Below, in pieces: positions 54,466-64,000 of a stretch of DNA of 64,000 nucleotides (positions are counted from its first letter, which is position 1; each line of letters opens with the position of its first letter). The DNA lies in the NCBI RefSeq assembly GCF_028640845.1, contig NC_080543.1:15409858-15473857 (forward strand), in the 5' to 3' direction. Below the pieces are notes generated by a model. It saw only the letters and a list, made by a program, of their open reading frames with translations. It had not been told where the DNA came from and ran no database searches. A program made the position numbers and the translations under genes. The DNA is from Ahaetulla prasina (lineage: Eukaryota; Chordata; Lepidosauria; Squamata; Colubridae).

Positions 54466-54789
54466 AAACATAGGTTCTCTAAATTAGAGAACATGTTTGA
54501 ATCAATGGCACATTACACCATCGAATGGGGCAGGAGAGATTTTGAGTTTTAACACAAAACTGCCCTCATCCTCAGTCAGCCACAAAAGGTTAAATTCAAA
54601 TTATCATATTTTAGACGTTTTGTGCAAAGACTAAGATCTTTGGAGCAATCTAGGTATAATGCTGGGAAAAATAGAAGGAAAGAATAAGAGATGACCAGCA
54701 CCAAGTCGGACGGATTCAGTTACAAGAGCAATGGTTGCATCACTGGAAGAATAGAATAGATAATGGAACAGAACAGAATTTGGAACAGA
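54466..54789. other. No gene recognised; (GAACA)n and AATAG units at end
   Basis: AT-rich spacer; from about 54,748 AATAG and then ACAGA/GAACG units lead into the antisense LINE. Confidence 0.45.
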
Positions 54790-55282
54790 ACGGAACAGAA
54801 CAGAACAGAATAGAATAACTATTGTCACTTTAAATATACGCTAATCGGCATACATTAAAATGAAATTTCATTGCATAAAAGCTCTCAAAGGATCACTACC
54901 TCCAATATACACTAAATAACCATGACAAATAAATAAACACAAAATTATGCATATACACACACATATTACATGACACAGAGAAACAACAGAATCTAGTTTT
55001 CATGGCAAGAAAAACAAATCTTGTGAGTTTACCAGATGGATGGCATAGGGAACAAAGTTGTTACAGAATTGGGTAGTCCTGCTAGAAATACTTCAAACCT
55101 CCTCCCAGAGGGGAGCAACAGAAACAGACCTTAAAGTGGGTGTGTGGGGTCTCTAACAATGATTCATGCTCTTAAGCACCTAAGCAGTAGCCTGAATAAT
55201 AGGAACCAAGCTTCCTATAATCTCCAGTGTCCTCACCACTCTCTGAATGGACTTTCTATCTGAGGCACTGCTGCCACCAAAC
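54790..55282 (-). mobile_element. L2/CR1-group LINE 3' end, antisense
   Basis: Complement of the family at 27,296: (AGAAC)n tail, 'taaaatgaaatttcattgca', 'cttcaaacctcctcccagag', 'gaatggactttctatctgag'. Ends in the region for 'SASDRKS'. Frames broken. Confidence 0.82.
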
Positions 55283-55283
55283 T

Positions 55284-55519
55284 GCTGGTGAAATGCTACT
55301 GGTTCGGACCGGTTCAACCAAACCGGTAGTGATGGCGGCGGATGGTTCGGAGAACTAGCCCAGTCGTTGTTACTTCCTGGTTAAAACCTGTTTTTTACCC
55401 TCTGCGCATGCACGAAAGGGTTTGCATGTGCAGAGGGTCTGTGCGTGCATGTGACATGCATGTACACGGGGCATGTGCACTTCCGAATTGGTAGGGAAGG
55501 TAAGTAGATTTCACCCCTG
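55284..55519. mobile_element. hAT-like MITE
   Basis: 'gctggtgaaatgctactgg' to 'gtagatttcacccctg', with 'cggttcaaccaaaccggtag' inside. It sits between a LINE and a SINE fragment; no duplication seen. Confidence 0.7.
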
Positions 55520-55930
55520 CTAGGGGGCAATGCTTATCTCCATTTCTATTTTTTAATTTTTAATTTATTTTATTTGTCACAACAGTATATATAAACAGAA
55601 GCATGAAATAACTATATGATATATAAGCATATATATAAGCATAAGTATGTAATAACTATACGAAATTTGGATACAATCAAAGGGAACATTAGGACAGGGA
55701 CGGTAGGCACGTTGGTACTCTTATGCACGCCCCTTTATCCAAAGACACATCTGTGGTCATGTGGCCAGTATGATTTATACACTGAGGTGCACAGAACACT
55801 TGTTACTTTCCCAGTTTATCCCTATTTATCTACTTGTATTTGCATGCTTTCGAACTGCTAGGTGGACAGGAGCCAGGGTGAGAACAGGAGCTCATTCATC
55901 ACATGACACTTGGGTCTCAAAGCTACAGGG
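55520..55930 (-). mobile_element. Sauria-type SINE, antisense, split by a LINE tail
   Basis: 'agggggcaatgcttatctcc' before and 'gtggtcatgtggccagtatg' after a LINE 3' end (55,545-55,740), then 'tgctttcgaactgctaggtg'. The tail and head are worn. Confidence 0.75.
55545..55740 (-). mobile_element. LINE 3' end (TTTGTCACAACA type), antisense
   Basis: 'ttatttgtcacaacagtata' to 'tcttatgcacgcccctttat'. Same family as 51,650, inserted in the Sauria SINE. Confidence 0.7.
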
Positions 55931-55984
55931 AAGAAAAGTTGGAGATAGAGATTAAATAAATTAGGGAATAATGTAGAGCAGTAT

Positions 55985-56050
55985 TTCGTACTCTCAGCAA
56001 CATTAAGATAGGTGGACTTCAACTCCCAGAATTCCCCAGCCAACATGAGA
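55985..56050. mobile_element. Fold-back MITE, single arm
   Basis: 'cagcaacattaagataggtg' then 'ccagaattccccagccaac'. Right arm absent. Confidence 0.55.
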
Positions 56051-56170
56051 TGTTAAATCATATAATCATGCAAGTGTATAACTGCAATATTTGTATACCA
56101 CCAATTTAAACATGGAAGCTTGCCTATAATCTTCAGTGCAGGGTTTATAAAATACGACAACTTTCTGGAG

Positions 56171-56317
56171 CAGGGGTCTCCAACCTTGGCAACTGTAAAC
56201 CTGTTACAGTTCAACCAGGACTTCAACTCCCAGAGTTCCCCAGCCGGATTTGCTGGCTGGGGAATTCTGGGAGTTGAAGTCCACCAGGCTTAAAGTTGCC
56301 AAGGTTGGGGACCCCTG
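56171..56317. mobile_element. Fold-back hAT-like MITE with 8 bp TSD (7/8)
   Basis: 'caggggtctccaaccttgg' to 'ccaaggttggggacccctg', almost fully self-complementary over 147 bp. Flanks 'ttctggag' and 'ttttggag' differ at one base. Confidence 0.9.
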
Positions 56318-56325
56318 TTTTGGAG

Positions 56326-57079
56326 GATACAGCAGAATTCTCATAAAATAGTGAATTTTGATCCGACTAGTGTGACTTTGTACTAATGGTAAGGAGTATA
56401 AGCAAATCAATGGTTAATGTGGGTTATCCTTGTCTCTTTGTTACGTATTACCGTTACTAGCGTGCTGCCTAGGTTTCAGATGCTTGATAACTTACAGTAT
56501 TCAGGCATTAAAACAACATGACAAATATAGCTTAACTATCTCAGCTGCTATCCACATTTAAAAATCATTCTTTCTCAAAGCTCTGTGAAGAACTGTTTCC
56601 TCCATTTTCTTAAAGATAAGAAGGTAGGGAATGATCTCATCCTGGAGGTTGTCATTGAGAATGTCAACTGCTTGACCTCAACACCTTTGATCTCTTGAGG
56701 AGTGGTAGCCACGTCATCTCTTGAGGGTAGCCATAACATTGATTAGGCCATGTAAGGCAGTGTAGAGGGAGGAAGGAATGGAATGGCCTTGAAGGTGAGG
56801 AAGAAAAACTGCTACCAAGGCAACAGCCAGATAAGAGAGATTTGATCCCAGGCCAAGAAAATGACTTGAGAGAACGTATCAGGCAAGTCCTTCCCTATTT
56901 CACATGAACATAAAGTGAGGGGCAGAAAGTCCCTTCAGACATGGAAGATTCTCTTAACGTGGGTTCAGTGTGGCTCTGCAGAGATGGGATGTAAAGAGGT
57001 CCTGATAGACTTAATCCCCATTTATTTCAACGGATGTCTTCTTCATGTGGCAACACATCTTTGGTGTGTACTAGGCACT
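56326..57079. other. No gene recognised
   Basis: Unique-looking. No motif; ends at the purine tract. Confidence 0.4.
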
Positions 57080-57443
57080 CTGGGGAGGAGGAGGGGGAGG
57101 AGAAGGAGAAGAAGAAGAGGAGGAGGAGAAGGAGGAGGAGGAGAAGAAGAGGAGGAGTGGGAGGAGACGAGAAGGAGAGGAGGAGGAGGAGGAGGAGAAG
57201 AGGAGGAGGAGGAGGAGAAGAGGAGAAGGAAAAGGAGAAGAGGAGGAGGAGAAAAAGAAGAGGAGGAGGGAGGAGAGGAGGAGGAGGAGGAGACGAGAAG
57301 AAGAGAGAGAGGAGGAGAGGAGGAGGAGAAGAAGAGGAGGGGGGAGGAGAAGAAGAGAAGAGGAGGAGAAAAAGAGGAGGAGGAGAAGGGGGGAGGAGGA
57401 GGAGGAGGAGGAAGAGGAGGAGGAGGAGAAGAAGAAGAAGAAG
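57080..57443. repeat. Purine-only GGA/GAA tract, about 360 bp
   Basis: Plus strand is almost only G and A in GGA, GAA and GAGAGG units; the pyrimidine interruptions are few ('gtggg', 'gacg'). Frames of repeated E/R/G or S/P/L on the two strands are artefacts. Confidence 0.95.
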
Positions 57444-58164
57444 GATTTTTTCTTGACGTATTCAGTTTGACCAGACAACTTTTGTTTGATTTTGTGATTT
57501 TTGCAGGTGGAATATTACAAGTACAACTTCCTCCTTGCAGTCTGACCCAGTACAACTCAGGAAGGTGTCTCCTGAGCAATTTCTGCTTAAGATGAATGTT
57601 CCATTTTGTCCAGGGTGAAGAGTGAATGTTGACCTTATTAAGGGATGCCCTGCTATGGTGGCACATCTCGATGAAATTGAAGTTTCTTGTGCTTTCTGCT
57701 GTTGCGATGATTGGAATAACGCATGGATTTAATGTCACCAATATATGAGACACTACAGCAATCTCAGTAAAGAAACAAAAAGCGAATTCATGCCTAGTCC
57801 CTTAATAACCAAATACTCCAAGGGACCAAGAGAAGGAAGGTTTTCTGCTTTGTTGTCTCATTGCAATAAATATATGATTAATGACTTAATACTTTCGTTC
57901 TCTCTGAACTCCAGTTCAGTTGCTCACATCTTATAAACACTGTTCATCAAGAGGTTGGTCTGTACGATAAGAATAGTTGTCCAGTTTGTATGAAGTTCAC
58001 AACTTAGGGGAAAGGCTTTCGTTAGAGTGTGGTATAACAAACACTAATTAATTAATTCATGTCAGGTTTATCCTAGTGGCCAACAGAATTTTGGACCAGT
58101 TACTTGTTTGGTTCATAAACCATGCTAACGAAGTTATTTTACAACAGAAATGTGGAGTCCTTGT
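57444..58164. other. No gene recognised
   Basis: Unique-looking sequence, AT-rich. No motif. Confidence 0.4.
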
Positions 58165-58365
58165 TTCTCTCTGATCTCGGTTATTTGCTTGCAGATATTT
58201 CATTACCTGCCTACTAACATCATCAGTGTTAGTGAGTGTACGCTTTGCCTCCTTCTAACCCCAAACTCACCCATACTGATGATGTCAGCTAGTCGGGTAA
58301 TGAAATGTCTCAAGAAAACAACCAAGCTCAAAGAGCACCAAGGGCTCCACATTTCAGTAGTGAGG
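58165..58365. repeat. Fold-back element, two arms
   Basis: 'tgcttgcagatatttcatta' and 'catcatcagtgttag' on the left pair with 'actgatgatgtcagctag' and 'ggtaatgaaatgtctcaag' on the right. A relative is split by a SINE at 26.1-26.5 kb. Confidence 0.7.
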
Positions 58366-58389
58366 TACATATATTATCTTCTATTATGT

Positions 58390-58430
58390 TCTACCACGTT
58401 TCCCCGAAAATAAGACAGCCCCTGATAATA
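58390..58430. mobile_element. GAAAATAAGAC-type MITE, fragment
   Basis: 'cgtttccccgaaaataagac' only; the remainder is gone. Confidence 0.55.
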
Positions 58431-58483
58431 TACCCAATTGGACATGCAATGTATATTAATATTAAGTTTAAATAAATAATGAA

Positions 58484-58993
58484 GATTATTATTATTATTA
58501 TTGTTATTATTTATTCGATTTTTATACCGCCCTTCTCCCAAAGGACTCAGGGCGGTGTACAGCCAAGGTAAAACAAACAGTACAATATACAATTAAAATA
58601 CAAATTAAAAAACTTATTATATAGTTGGCCTAAAAACTTTAAAATATATAAAACTAAAAAAACCCTTAAAATTAATGATAGAAAATTTAAAACTAATAAA
58701 ATTTAAGCCAGCCCCGCGCGAATAAATAGATGTGTTTTCAATTCGCGGCGGAAGGTCTGAAGGTCAGGTATTTCACGTAAACCCGGGGGAAGTTCGTTCC
58801 AGAGGGTGGGAGCCCCCACAGAGAAGGATCTTCCCCTGGGGGCTGCCAGCCGACATTGCTTGGCGGACGGCACCCTGAGAAGTCCGTCTCTGTGTGAGCG
58901 TACGGGTCGGTGGGAGGCATGAGGTAACAGCAGGCGGTCCCGTAAGTACCCAGGCCCTAAGCCATGGAGCGCTTTAAAGGTAGTGACCAAAAA
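58484..58993 (-). mobile_element. L2-like LINE 3' end
   Basis: (ATT)n tail, 'taccgcccttctcccaaagg', then on the minus strand 95 open codons with 'TFKALHGLGPGYLRDRLLL' and 'LWNELPPGLREIPDLQTFRR'. Longest intact C-terminus of this family in the window. Confidence 0.88.
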
Positions 58994-59102
58994 GTTTGGT
59001 CACTTAAAGATGGCTGTAAATTTCAATTGTTATTGCACAAGACATTTGTACCCAGACGACACACTGTTTAATAGAAGATGGATTGTTTGTATTGAAATAA
59101 AA

Positions 59103-59142
59103 TTTAAAAAATTCAAATATATATATATTTGAATTTTTTAAA
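59103..59142. repeat. 40 bp perfect palindrome, AT-only apart from one C and one G
   Basis: From 'tttaaaaaattcaaat' through (AT)n to 'atttgaattttttaaa'. Can extrude as a cruciform; no element border recognised. Confidence 0.9.
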
Positions 59143-59208
59143 TATTCTATTATATTTAAATATAAATATTCTAATATATCTATTAATATAATCTGTGATC
59201 CCAAAACT

Positions 59209-59382
59209 TCCCAAGGTTGACTCAGCCTTCCATCCTTTATAAGGTAGGTAAAATGAGGACCCAGATTGTTGGGGGCAATAAAAGTTGACTTTGTATATAA
59301 TATACAAATGGATGAAGACTATTGCTTAACACATTGTAAGCCGCCCTGAGTCTTCGGAGAAGGACGGGATATAAATTCAAAT
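59209..59382 (+). mobile_element. tRNA-derived SINE, 5'-truncated
   Basis: 'caaggttgactcagccttcc', 'gaggacccagattgttgggg', 'aagccgccctgagtcttcgg'. Head missing. Confidence 0.82.
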
Positions 59383-59455
59383 TTTAAAAAAATGATGGTT
59401 CTTAGCAACTGTAATTTGTGAATCATGTCATTAACCAAATTGTGGGTGTGTTTCT

Positions 59456-59763
59456 CAGTGGTGGGTCTCAAAATTTTTTACTACCGGTTCTGTGCGTGTG
59501 GCTTGGTGGGCATGGCATGGCTTGGTGGGCGTGGCTTAGTGGCCGTGGCAGGGGAAGGATACTGTAAAATCTCCATTCCCACCCCACACCAGGGGAAGGT
59601 TACTGCAAAATCCCCATTTCCTGCCAATCAGCTGGGACTTGGGAGGCAATGAATAGATGGGGGCGGGGCCAGTCAGAATTTTTACTACCGGTTCTCTGAA
59701 CTACTCAAAATTTCCGCTACCAGTTCTCCAGAACTGGCCAGAACCTGCTGAAACCCACCTCTG
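59456..59763. mobile_element. hAT-like MITE, complete
   Basis: 'cagtggtgggtctcaaaat' to 'gctgaaacccacctctg'. Flanks 'gtgtttct' and 'gttttttc' are only partly alike, so the duplication is worn. Confidence 0.85.
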
Positions 59764-59765
59764 GT

Positions 59766-59924
59766 TTTTTCTGCATGGAAGGAAGTATGCAACCTTAGAC
59801 TTGTATCTGGGTCCACAAGTCTTCAGCATTTGTATAAATGACTTAAACGAAGGGACATTCCTCGAATTTGTATTTGAGACAAAGCAGAGGAGGGGAGGGG
59901 AGAATTGCCAACACTTCAGAAGAC
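59766..59924 (+). pseudogene. CR1 ORF2 fragment (reverse-transcriptase middle)
   Basis: Reads around 'GPQVFSICINDLNEGTFLEF', corresponding to CR1 'GPVLFNIFINDL' (motif B to C). Cut at the right by an L2-like LINE. Confidence 0.65.
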
Positions 59925-60268
59925 ACGGACAAGATCCTTCTCTGTGGGGGCTCCCACCCTCTGGAACGAACTTCCCCCGGGTTTACGCCAAATACCTGAC
60001 CTTCGGACCTTCCGCCGCGAATTGAAAACACATTTATTTATTCGCGCGGGGCTGGCCTAAATTTTATTGGTTTTAAATTTATTACTAATTTTAAGGGGTT
60101 TTTAGTTTTATATATTTTTAAAGTTTTTAGGCCAATTATATAATAAGTTTTTTAATTTGTATTTTAATTATATATTTTTGTACCGTTTTGTTTTATCTTG
60201 GCTGTACACCGCCCTGAGTCCTTCGGGAGAAGGGCGGTATAAAAAATGAATAAATAATAAATAATAAT
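59925..60268 (+). mobile_element. L2-like LINE 3' end, sense
   Basis: Coding remnant 'FAANstop'-type end is preceded by the DNA for 'LWGLPPSGTN' in a shifted frame; UTR runs to 'cttcgggagaagggcggtat' and an (AAT)n tail. Confidence 0.8.
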
Positions 60269-60344
60269 AAAAAATAATCTTGGTAGACCTGAACGCTGGG
60301 CTCTGTCCAGCAAAATACTATTCTGTAGCAAGAAATGCCAGATT

Positions 60345-60507
60345 ATATTGATATATTGATCATCAATTGTGTTGTAAATGTTGTACCTTGATGAACGTAT
60401 CTTTTCTTTTATGTACACTGAGAGCATATTCACCAAGACAAATTCCTTGTGTGTCCAATCACACTTGGCCAATAAAAAAAATTCTATTCTATTCTATTCT
60501 ATTCTAC
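60345..60507 (+). mobile_element. Snake LINE 3' end with (ATTCT)n tail
   Basis: 'gatcatcaattgtgttgtaa' to 'cacttggccaataaaaaaaa' and five ATTCT units. Strongly 5'-truncated. Confidence 0.85.
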
Positions 60508-60929
60508 ACTTAACAGTAGATAGGAAAAAACAGATGCACAGTGTAAAATCAATACAGAAAGTTCTCAACATACTGTATGACCTAAGTCAAGGAAAAATAT
60601 TGACATGAACAACATGTAGTCCTCACAATGGAGCCCCAAATTTCTGTTGCTAAGTGAGACATTTGTTGAGTTTTGCTCTATTTTACGACCTTTCATGCCT
60701 TTTGGTTGTTAAGTGAATCACTGCGGTTATTAAGTCAGGAATGGAGTTGTTTAGTGAATCCGGCCTCTCCATTGCTTGTGATGATCCCGTGACTCCAGAA
60801 CACTGCAATGGTCATATACAGTAGTGGCCAAAATTGTGGAAACCTTTTGGGAAAAGTGTATTTTTGAGGTTTGGTGACTAGTAACACCACTTTCTTTCTC
60901 TTTTTGGGGGGGGGGAGTTTCGAGATAAT

Positions 60930-61170
60930 CATATTCCACTGCTGGAATGGCCTGGGAATAGCCCAGACAGACCTTCACTTGAAAATCTATGGAGCCGACT
61001 AAAGAAACTTGTTAGTCAGAAGCAACCCAGCAATAAAACCCAGCAATCATTCAATCTTGGTTTCACATTATAACAACTGCAGAACTAAAAGACTCGGTTC
61101 ACTCCATGGGAAGACGTTGTAAGGCCGTAATTCATGCGAAAGGTTACCCAACTAAGTATTAACTGACGTG
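60930..61170 (+). pseudogene. Tc1 transposase, C-terminal remnant
   Basis: The frame through 'EWPGNSPDRPSLENLWSRLK' corresponds to the Tc1 block around the last catalytic acid (normally PDLNPIENLW), followed by 'LVSQKQPSNKTQQS'. Later residues of 'RCKAVI..KG' type are legible in other frames near 61,110-61,150. Several stops; clearly inactive. The N-terminal DNA-binding part and first two Asp residues are absent. Confidence 0.75.
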
Positions 61171-61330
61171 GTGATCATTTTTCTATATCTCGTTTTTTCT
61201 ATGGTAATAATTTTTGTATATCTCGTTTTTTCTCCATGTTTCACTTTTCTTTTTTATACTGTAGCTGCTATTCTAATAGCAAATCCTTCATAAAAGTTAC
61301 TGCATTGTATACTTGATTAAATTATCTTTC

Positions 61331-62236
61331 AATTTACAATACAAAATAGAACACCTGCATAAACAATTCAGTGTTCCATCTCAGTGTCTCAAAAGGCAAC
61401 AATGTATCTCAAGGTTAAAGCTCTAGGGAAAGTATAACAATATAACAAGTCTCTTATTACAATAAAAATACAGTCAGTAGATAGCAGTCTGGTTAGATCC
61501 TTTCTCTCTCCCTCTTGCTATCCCCTTCCTCCTTCACACTCTTAAAAAAAAAGAAAAGGAAAAAAAACACAAAAGCAAAAAAGAAAAGAAAAGAAAGGGA
61601 AAGTTGGCAGAAAAATTAATTTTAAAATTAATAAAAAAGAATATAGTAAAAGTTAAAGCTTCCCCTAGAGAAACTCCAGTAAAAAGATTCTCAAATGCAG
61701 CAAGAACAAACGGGAAAAAATCAATCTTCTGAATGTAAATCCAAGACGGAAACGTTCCCAGAAAAAGAATCCACAGAAGCCAAAATTTAAAAAGATTTCC
61801 TTTCTTTAAATATTTTTAAGCCGCCATTCAATTACTTATTGTCTTAACTATTTTCCTTCTTCCAAGTCTTAGGGTGGTTTTAAAAAGTCTTATTAATTGA
61901 AAGTCTCTCACCCAGCCAGCACGTTTCCTTCTGCTCTTCTGTCTCGGAGCTGTCCCAGCTTTGTCAGCCCAGGCTGGTTTAAAACGGCATGAAAAAGGAC
62001 TTCTCCTGGGTCAGTCGGGGATTTGGCGATATCCCCGAGACCAGCAGGAAGTGTCCTATCCAGTCACTGTCCCTCCAGGACAGTGAGATCCGAACATCTG
62101 GATTGTTGTGCCGAAAAAACTTTGGCTGCAGGTCCGAGAATCGAATTTGCAGCTGTTTTGCCGCAACGCCAGCTCCGCCCCCCTCACACCACTTTTTTGG
62201 GAGGAGTAGTGCCATAAAATTATATATCAATGGAAA
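61331..62236. mobile_element. Insertion of unknown class flanked by 16 bp repeats
   Basis: Lies between 'gattaaattatctttc' at 61,315-61,330 and 62,237-62,252, a likely target duplication. The left part is A/T-rich with 'aaaagaaaagaaaag' runs, the right part GC-richer ('ctcttctgtctcggagctg'). It could be an antisense LINE 5' region, perhaps L1, but no coding motif proves it. The last 50 bp invert the flank beyond the insertion. Confidence 0.6.
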
Positions 62237-62298
62237 GATTAAATTATCTTTCCATTGATATATAATTTTATGGTACTAATCCCCCCAAAAAAGTGGTG
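62187..62298. repeat. Inverted repeat, 53 bp arms, 50/53 matched
   Basis: Arms 62,187-62,239 and 62,246-62,298 around 'taaatt'. The inner 30 bp of each arm match without error ('ataaaattatatatcaatgg'). Confidence 0.93.
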
Positions 62299-62567
62299 TT
62301 ATTAGCTAGTTTTACAAAATACACACTCCCCAAAAGGTTTCCTCAATTTTGGCCATTACTGTATATGAGTCAGTTGCTAACCATCTGAAATTGGATCATG
62401 TGACCATGGGGGTGCCGCAAAGGATGTGATTGCGAAAAACCGTTATAAGTTACTTTTTTCTTGTGTGGTTTACCTTTGGACGGTCACTAAATGAACTGTT
62501 CTAAGTAAAGGGCTACCTGTACTTTAGGATATGAGCCCCGATATACAAGAAGGGCTTCTAGCATTGT

Positions 62568-62575
62568 ATTGTAAT

Positions 62576-62618
<43 letters not shown>

Positions 62619-62770
62619 TTCATATTTTTATACCGCCCTTCTCCGAAGACTCAGGGCGGTGTACAGCCAATAAAATGACAAGAATCCCCAAAAATTTAAA
62701 ATACACTATCAAATTTAAAAAACTGATTCAATCGCTGTAACATTAAAATATTAGCTAAAATTTATCAAAA
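62568..62770 (-). mobile_element. L2-like LINE/SINE 3' tail, antisense
   Basis: (TTTA)n of about 14 units (62,574-62,628), then 'taccgcccttctccgaagac' and 'gggcggtgtacagcc'. Only the UTR end remains. Confidence 0.8.
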
Positions 62771-62822
62771 ACTAAAAACTAAATTTGAGAATGGCACAAG
62801 CTGGCAGAGAAAATCTGTGGGC

Positions 62823-63007
62823 CAGAGTTTCTCAACTTGAGGTACTTTTAACTTGTGTGGACTTCAATTCCCAGAATTCCATAGCCAGGAGAATTCGAGT
62901 CCACACATCTTAAAAGGTTGAGAAACATTTGCTATATAAAGCTGGCTGTGGGGTTCTGGAGTTCAAGTTCGCCCGGCTTAACGTTGCAAAGGTTGGAGAC
63001 CCCTGTA
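62823..63007. mobile_element. Two fold-back MITE copies in sequence
   Basis: First 'gagtttctcaacttgaggta' to 'aaaaggttgagaaac' (62,823-62,930), then 'ctgtggggttctggagttc' to 'gcaaaggttggagacccctg' (62,943-63,005), a right half of the family at 56,171. Confidence 0.65.
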
Positions 63008-63151
63008 TATAGGCAGTTAAAAGTAAAAAAAACATAATCTACCATCCTCAAAATAGCTGATTTGCTGAATCCGGGTCCTAAATCTGACAGAGAAGCAGTA
63101 GGATGTGGCAGGTGACACCTGGCCAAAAATCCTGCGACCTTCATGCGCACA

Positions 63152-63475
63152 CAGGTACTCCTCACCTTATGACCACAACTGAACCCAAAATTCATGGTGC
63201 TGAGGGAAACATTTGTGAAGCGAGTTCGCCCCGTTTTACAACTTTTCTTGCCGCCGTTGTTAAGCGAAGCATTGCCATTGTTAAGTTATTAACATGGTTG
63301 TTAAGGGAATCCAGCTTCCTCATTGACTTTGCTCGTCAGAAGGTCGCGAAAGGGGATCACGTGACCCCCGGAACACGGTGACCGTCATAAATAAGAACCA
63401 GTTGCCAAGCGGTAGAATTTTGATCTTGTGAACGTGGGGAAGCTGCAAGGGTCGTAAGAGTGAAAGGCTGTCATT
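63152..63475 (+). mobile_element. Tigger-like MITE, right end cut by CR1
   Basis: 'caggtactcctcaccttatg' to 'gtcgtaagagtgaaaggctg'. The CR1 at 63,476 replaces the last 60 bp. Confidence 0.75.
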
Positions 63476-64000
63476 TTTAGAGTAGAGTAGAGTAGAATAG
63501 AATAGAATAGAATAGAATAGAATAGAATAGAATAGAATAGAATAGAATAGAATAGAATAGAATAGAATAACAGAGTTAAAAGGGACCTTGGAGATCTTCT
63601 AGTACAATCCCCTGTGTAGGCAGGAAACCCTACACGACTTCAGACAAATGGTTATCCAACATCTTTTGTAAAACTTCCAGTGTTGGAGCATTCACAACTT
63701 CTGCAGGCAAGTTGTTCCACTGGTTAATTGTTGTAACTGTCAGGAAATTTCTCCTTAGTTCTAGGTTGCTTCTCTCCTTGATTAATTTCCACCCACAGCT
63801 TCTTGTCCTGCCCTCAGGTGTTTTGGAGAATAGTTTGACTCCCTCTTTGGGAGGGAGTTTGACATACCTAGTTCCTGAAACCGTTCTTCATATGTTTTAG
63901 CCTCCAGTCCCCTAATCATCTTTGTTGCTCTTCTCTGCACTCTTTCTAGAGTCTCAACATCTTTTTTACATCGTGGCAACCAAAGCTGAATGCAATATTC
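63476..64000 (-). mobile_element. CR1 LINE 3' end, antisense, runs out of the window
   Basis: Starts with about 18 units of AGTAG/AATAG (63,476-63,568), then 'aagggaccttggagatcttc'. The minus strand from 63,979 reads '[20 protein letters not shown]'. Cut by the window end. Confidence 0.88.

Larger units (their letters stand above)
60819..62361 (-). mobile_element. Tc1-like DNA transposon remnant with TA TSD
   Basis: Terminal inverted repeats 'cagtagtggccaaaattgtg' and 'ctcaattttggccattactg', each next to TA. Near the left end, on the plus strand, the C-terminus of a Tc1 transposase is readable. The rest of the transposase is missing and a foreign segment (61,331-62,236) fills the middle. Confidence 0.82.
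60613..62519 (+). mobile_element. Tigger-like MITE holding a Tc1-like element
   Basis: 'catgtagtcctcacaatgg' to 'ctaagtaaagggctacctg'. Rejoins across the Tc1-like insertion at 'gtcata'/'tatgagtcagttgc'. Confidence 0.78.

Noticed and set aside
56915..57753. Long frames rich in E/R/G (plus) and S/P/L (minus)
   Set aside because: Produced by the GGA/GAA tract; all frames are open because stops cannot form in such sequence.

Overview
This window looks like repeat-rich intergenic or intronic DNA from a squamate reptile, most probably a colubroid snake. No complete host protein-coding gene could be recognised in 64 kb. The snake assignment rests on the mixture of repeats: CR1-type LINE 3' ends that finish in (ATTCT)n tails, Bov-B LINE fragments, Sauria-type tRNA SINEs whose tails resemble Bov-B, and long GATA/GACA (Bkm-type) arrays. 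This is inference from known repeat families; no database search was possible.

Layout. 0-6 kb: fold-back and hAT-like elements, then two nested CR1 copies that also carry an L2-like LINE and a hAT element. 6.6-14.2 kb: strongly layered nests of LTRs, CR1, MITEs and SINEs. 14-22 kb: Tigger-like MITEs carrying SINEs and LINEs, a CR1 reverse-transcriptase fragment, a solo LTR and a hAT element. 22-32 kb: sparse sequence with one GATA array, a hAT element, two solo LTRs and a second LINE family. 32-34 kb: a 1.1 kb GATA/GACA array and an inverted CR1 pair. 34-39 kb: Bov-B, Sauria SINE and small DNA elements. 39.5-45.6 kb: a full-length Ty3/Gypsy chromovirus-type retrotransposon with near-identical LTRs and a badly broken coding region, inserted in a 330 bp hAT element. 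46-49 kb: fold-back elements and a chimeric CR1/L1 insertion. 49.1-50.5 kb: a CpG island, the only plausible host promoter, with a good splice donor on the minus strand at 49,961. 50.7-64 kb: more nested repeats, a 360 bp GGA/GAA tract and a Tc1 remnant.

Boundaries of many elements are supported by target-site duplications read directly from the sequence: 8 bp for hAT-like elements, 5 bp for LTR elements, TA for Tc1 and 9-16 bp for SINE/LINE events. These give a relative insertion order in the nests. The most informative observations are (1) a CR1 3' end joined to an antisense L1 fragment inside one 14 bp duplication at 48.0-48.8 kb, (2) an insertion at 61.3-62.2 kb whose end carries an inverted copy of its own flank, (3) the young LTRs but decayed reading frames of the chromovirus, and (4) a MITE type that carries two consecutive long hairpins, present at 8.3 and 51.4 kb.
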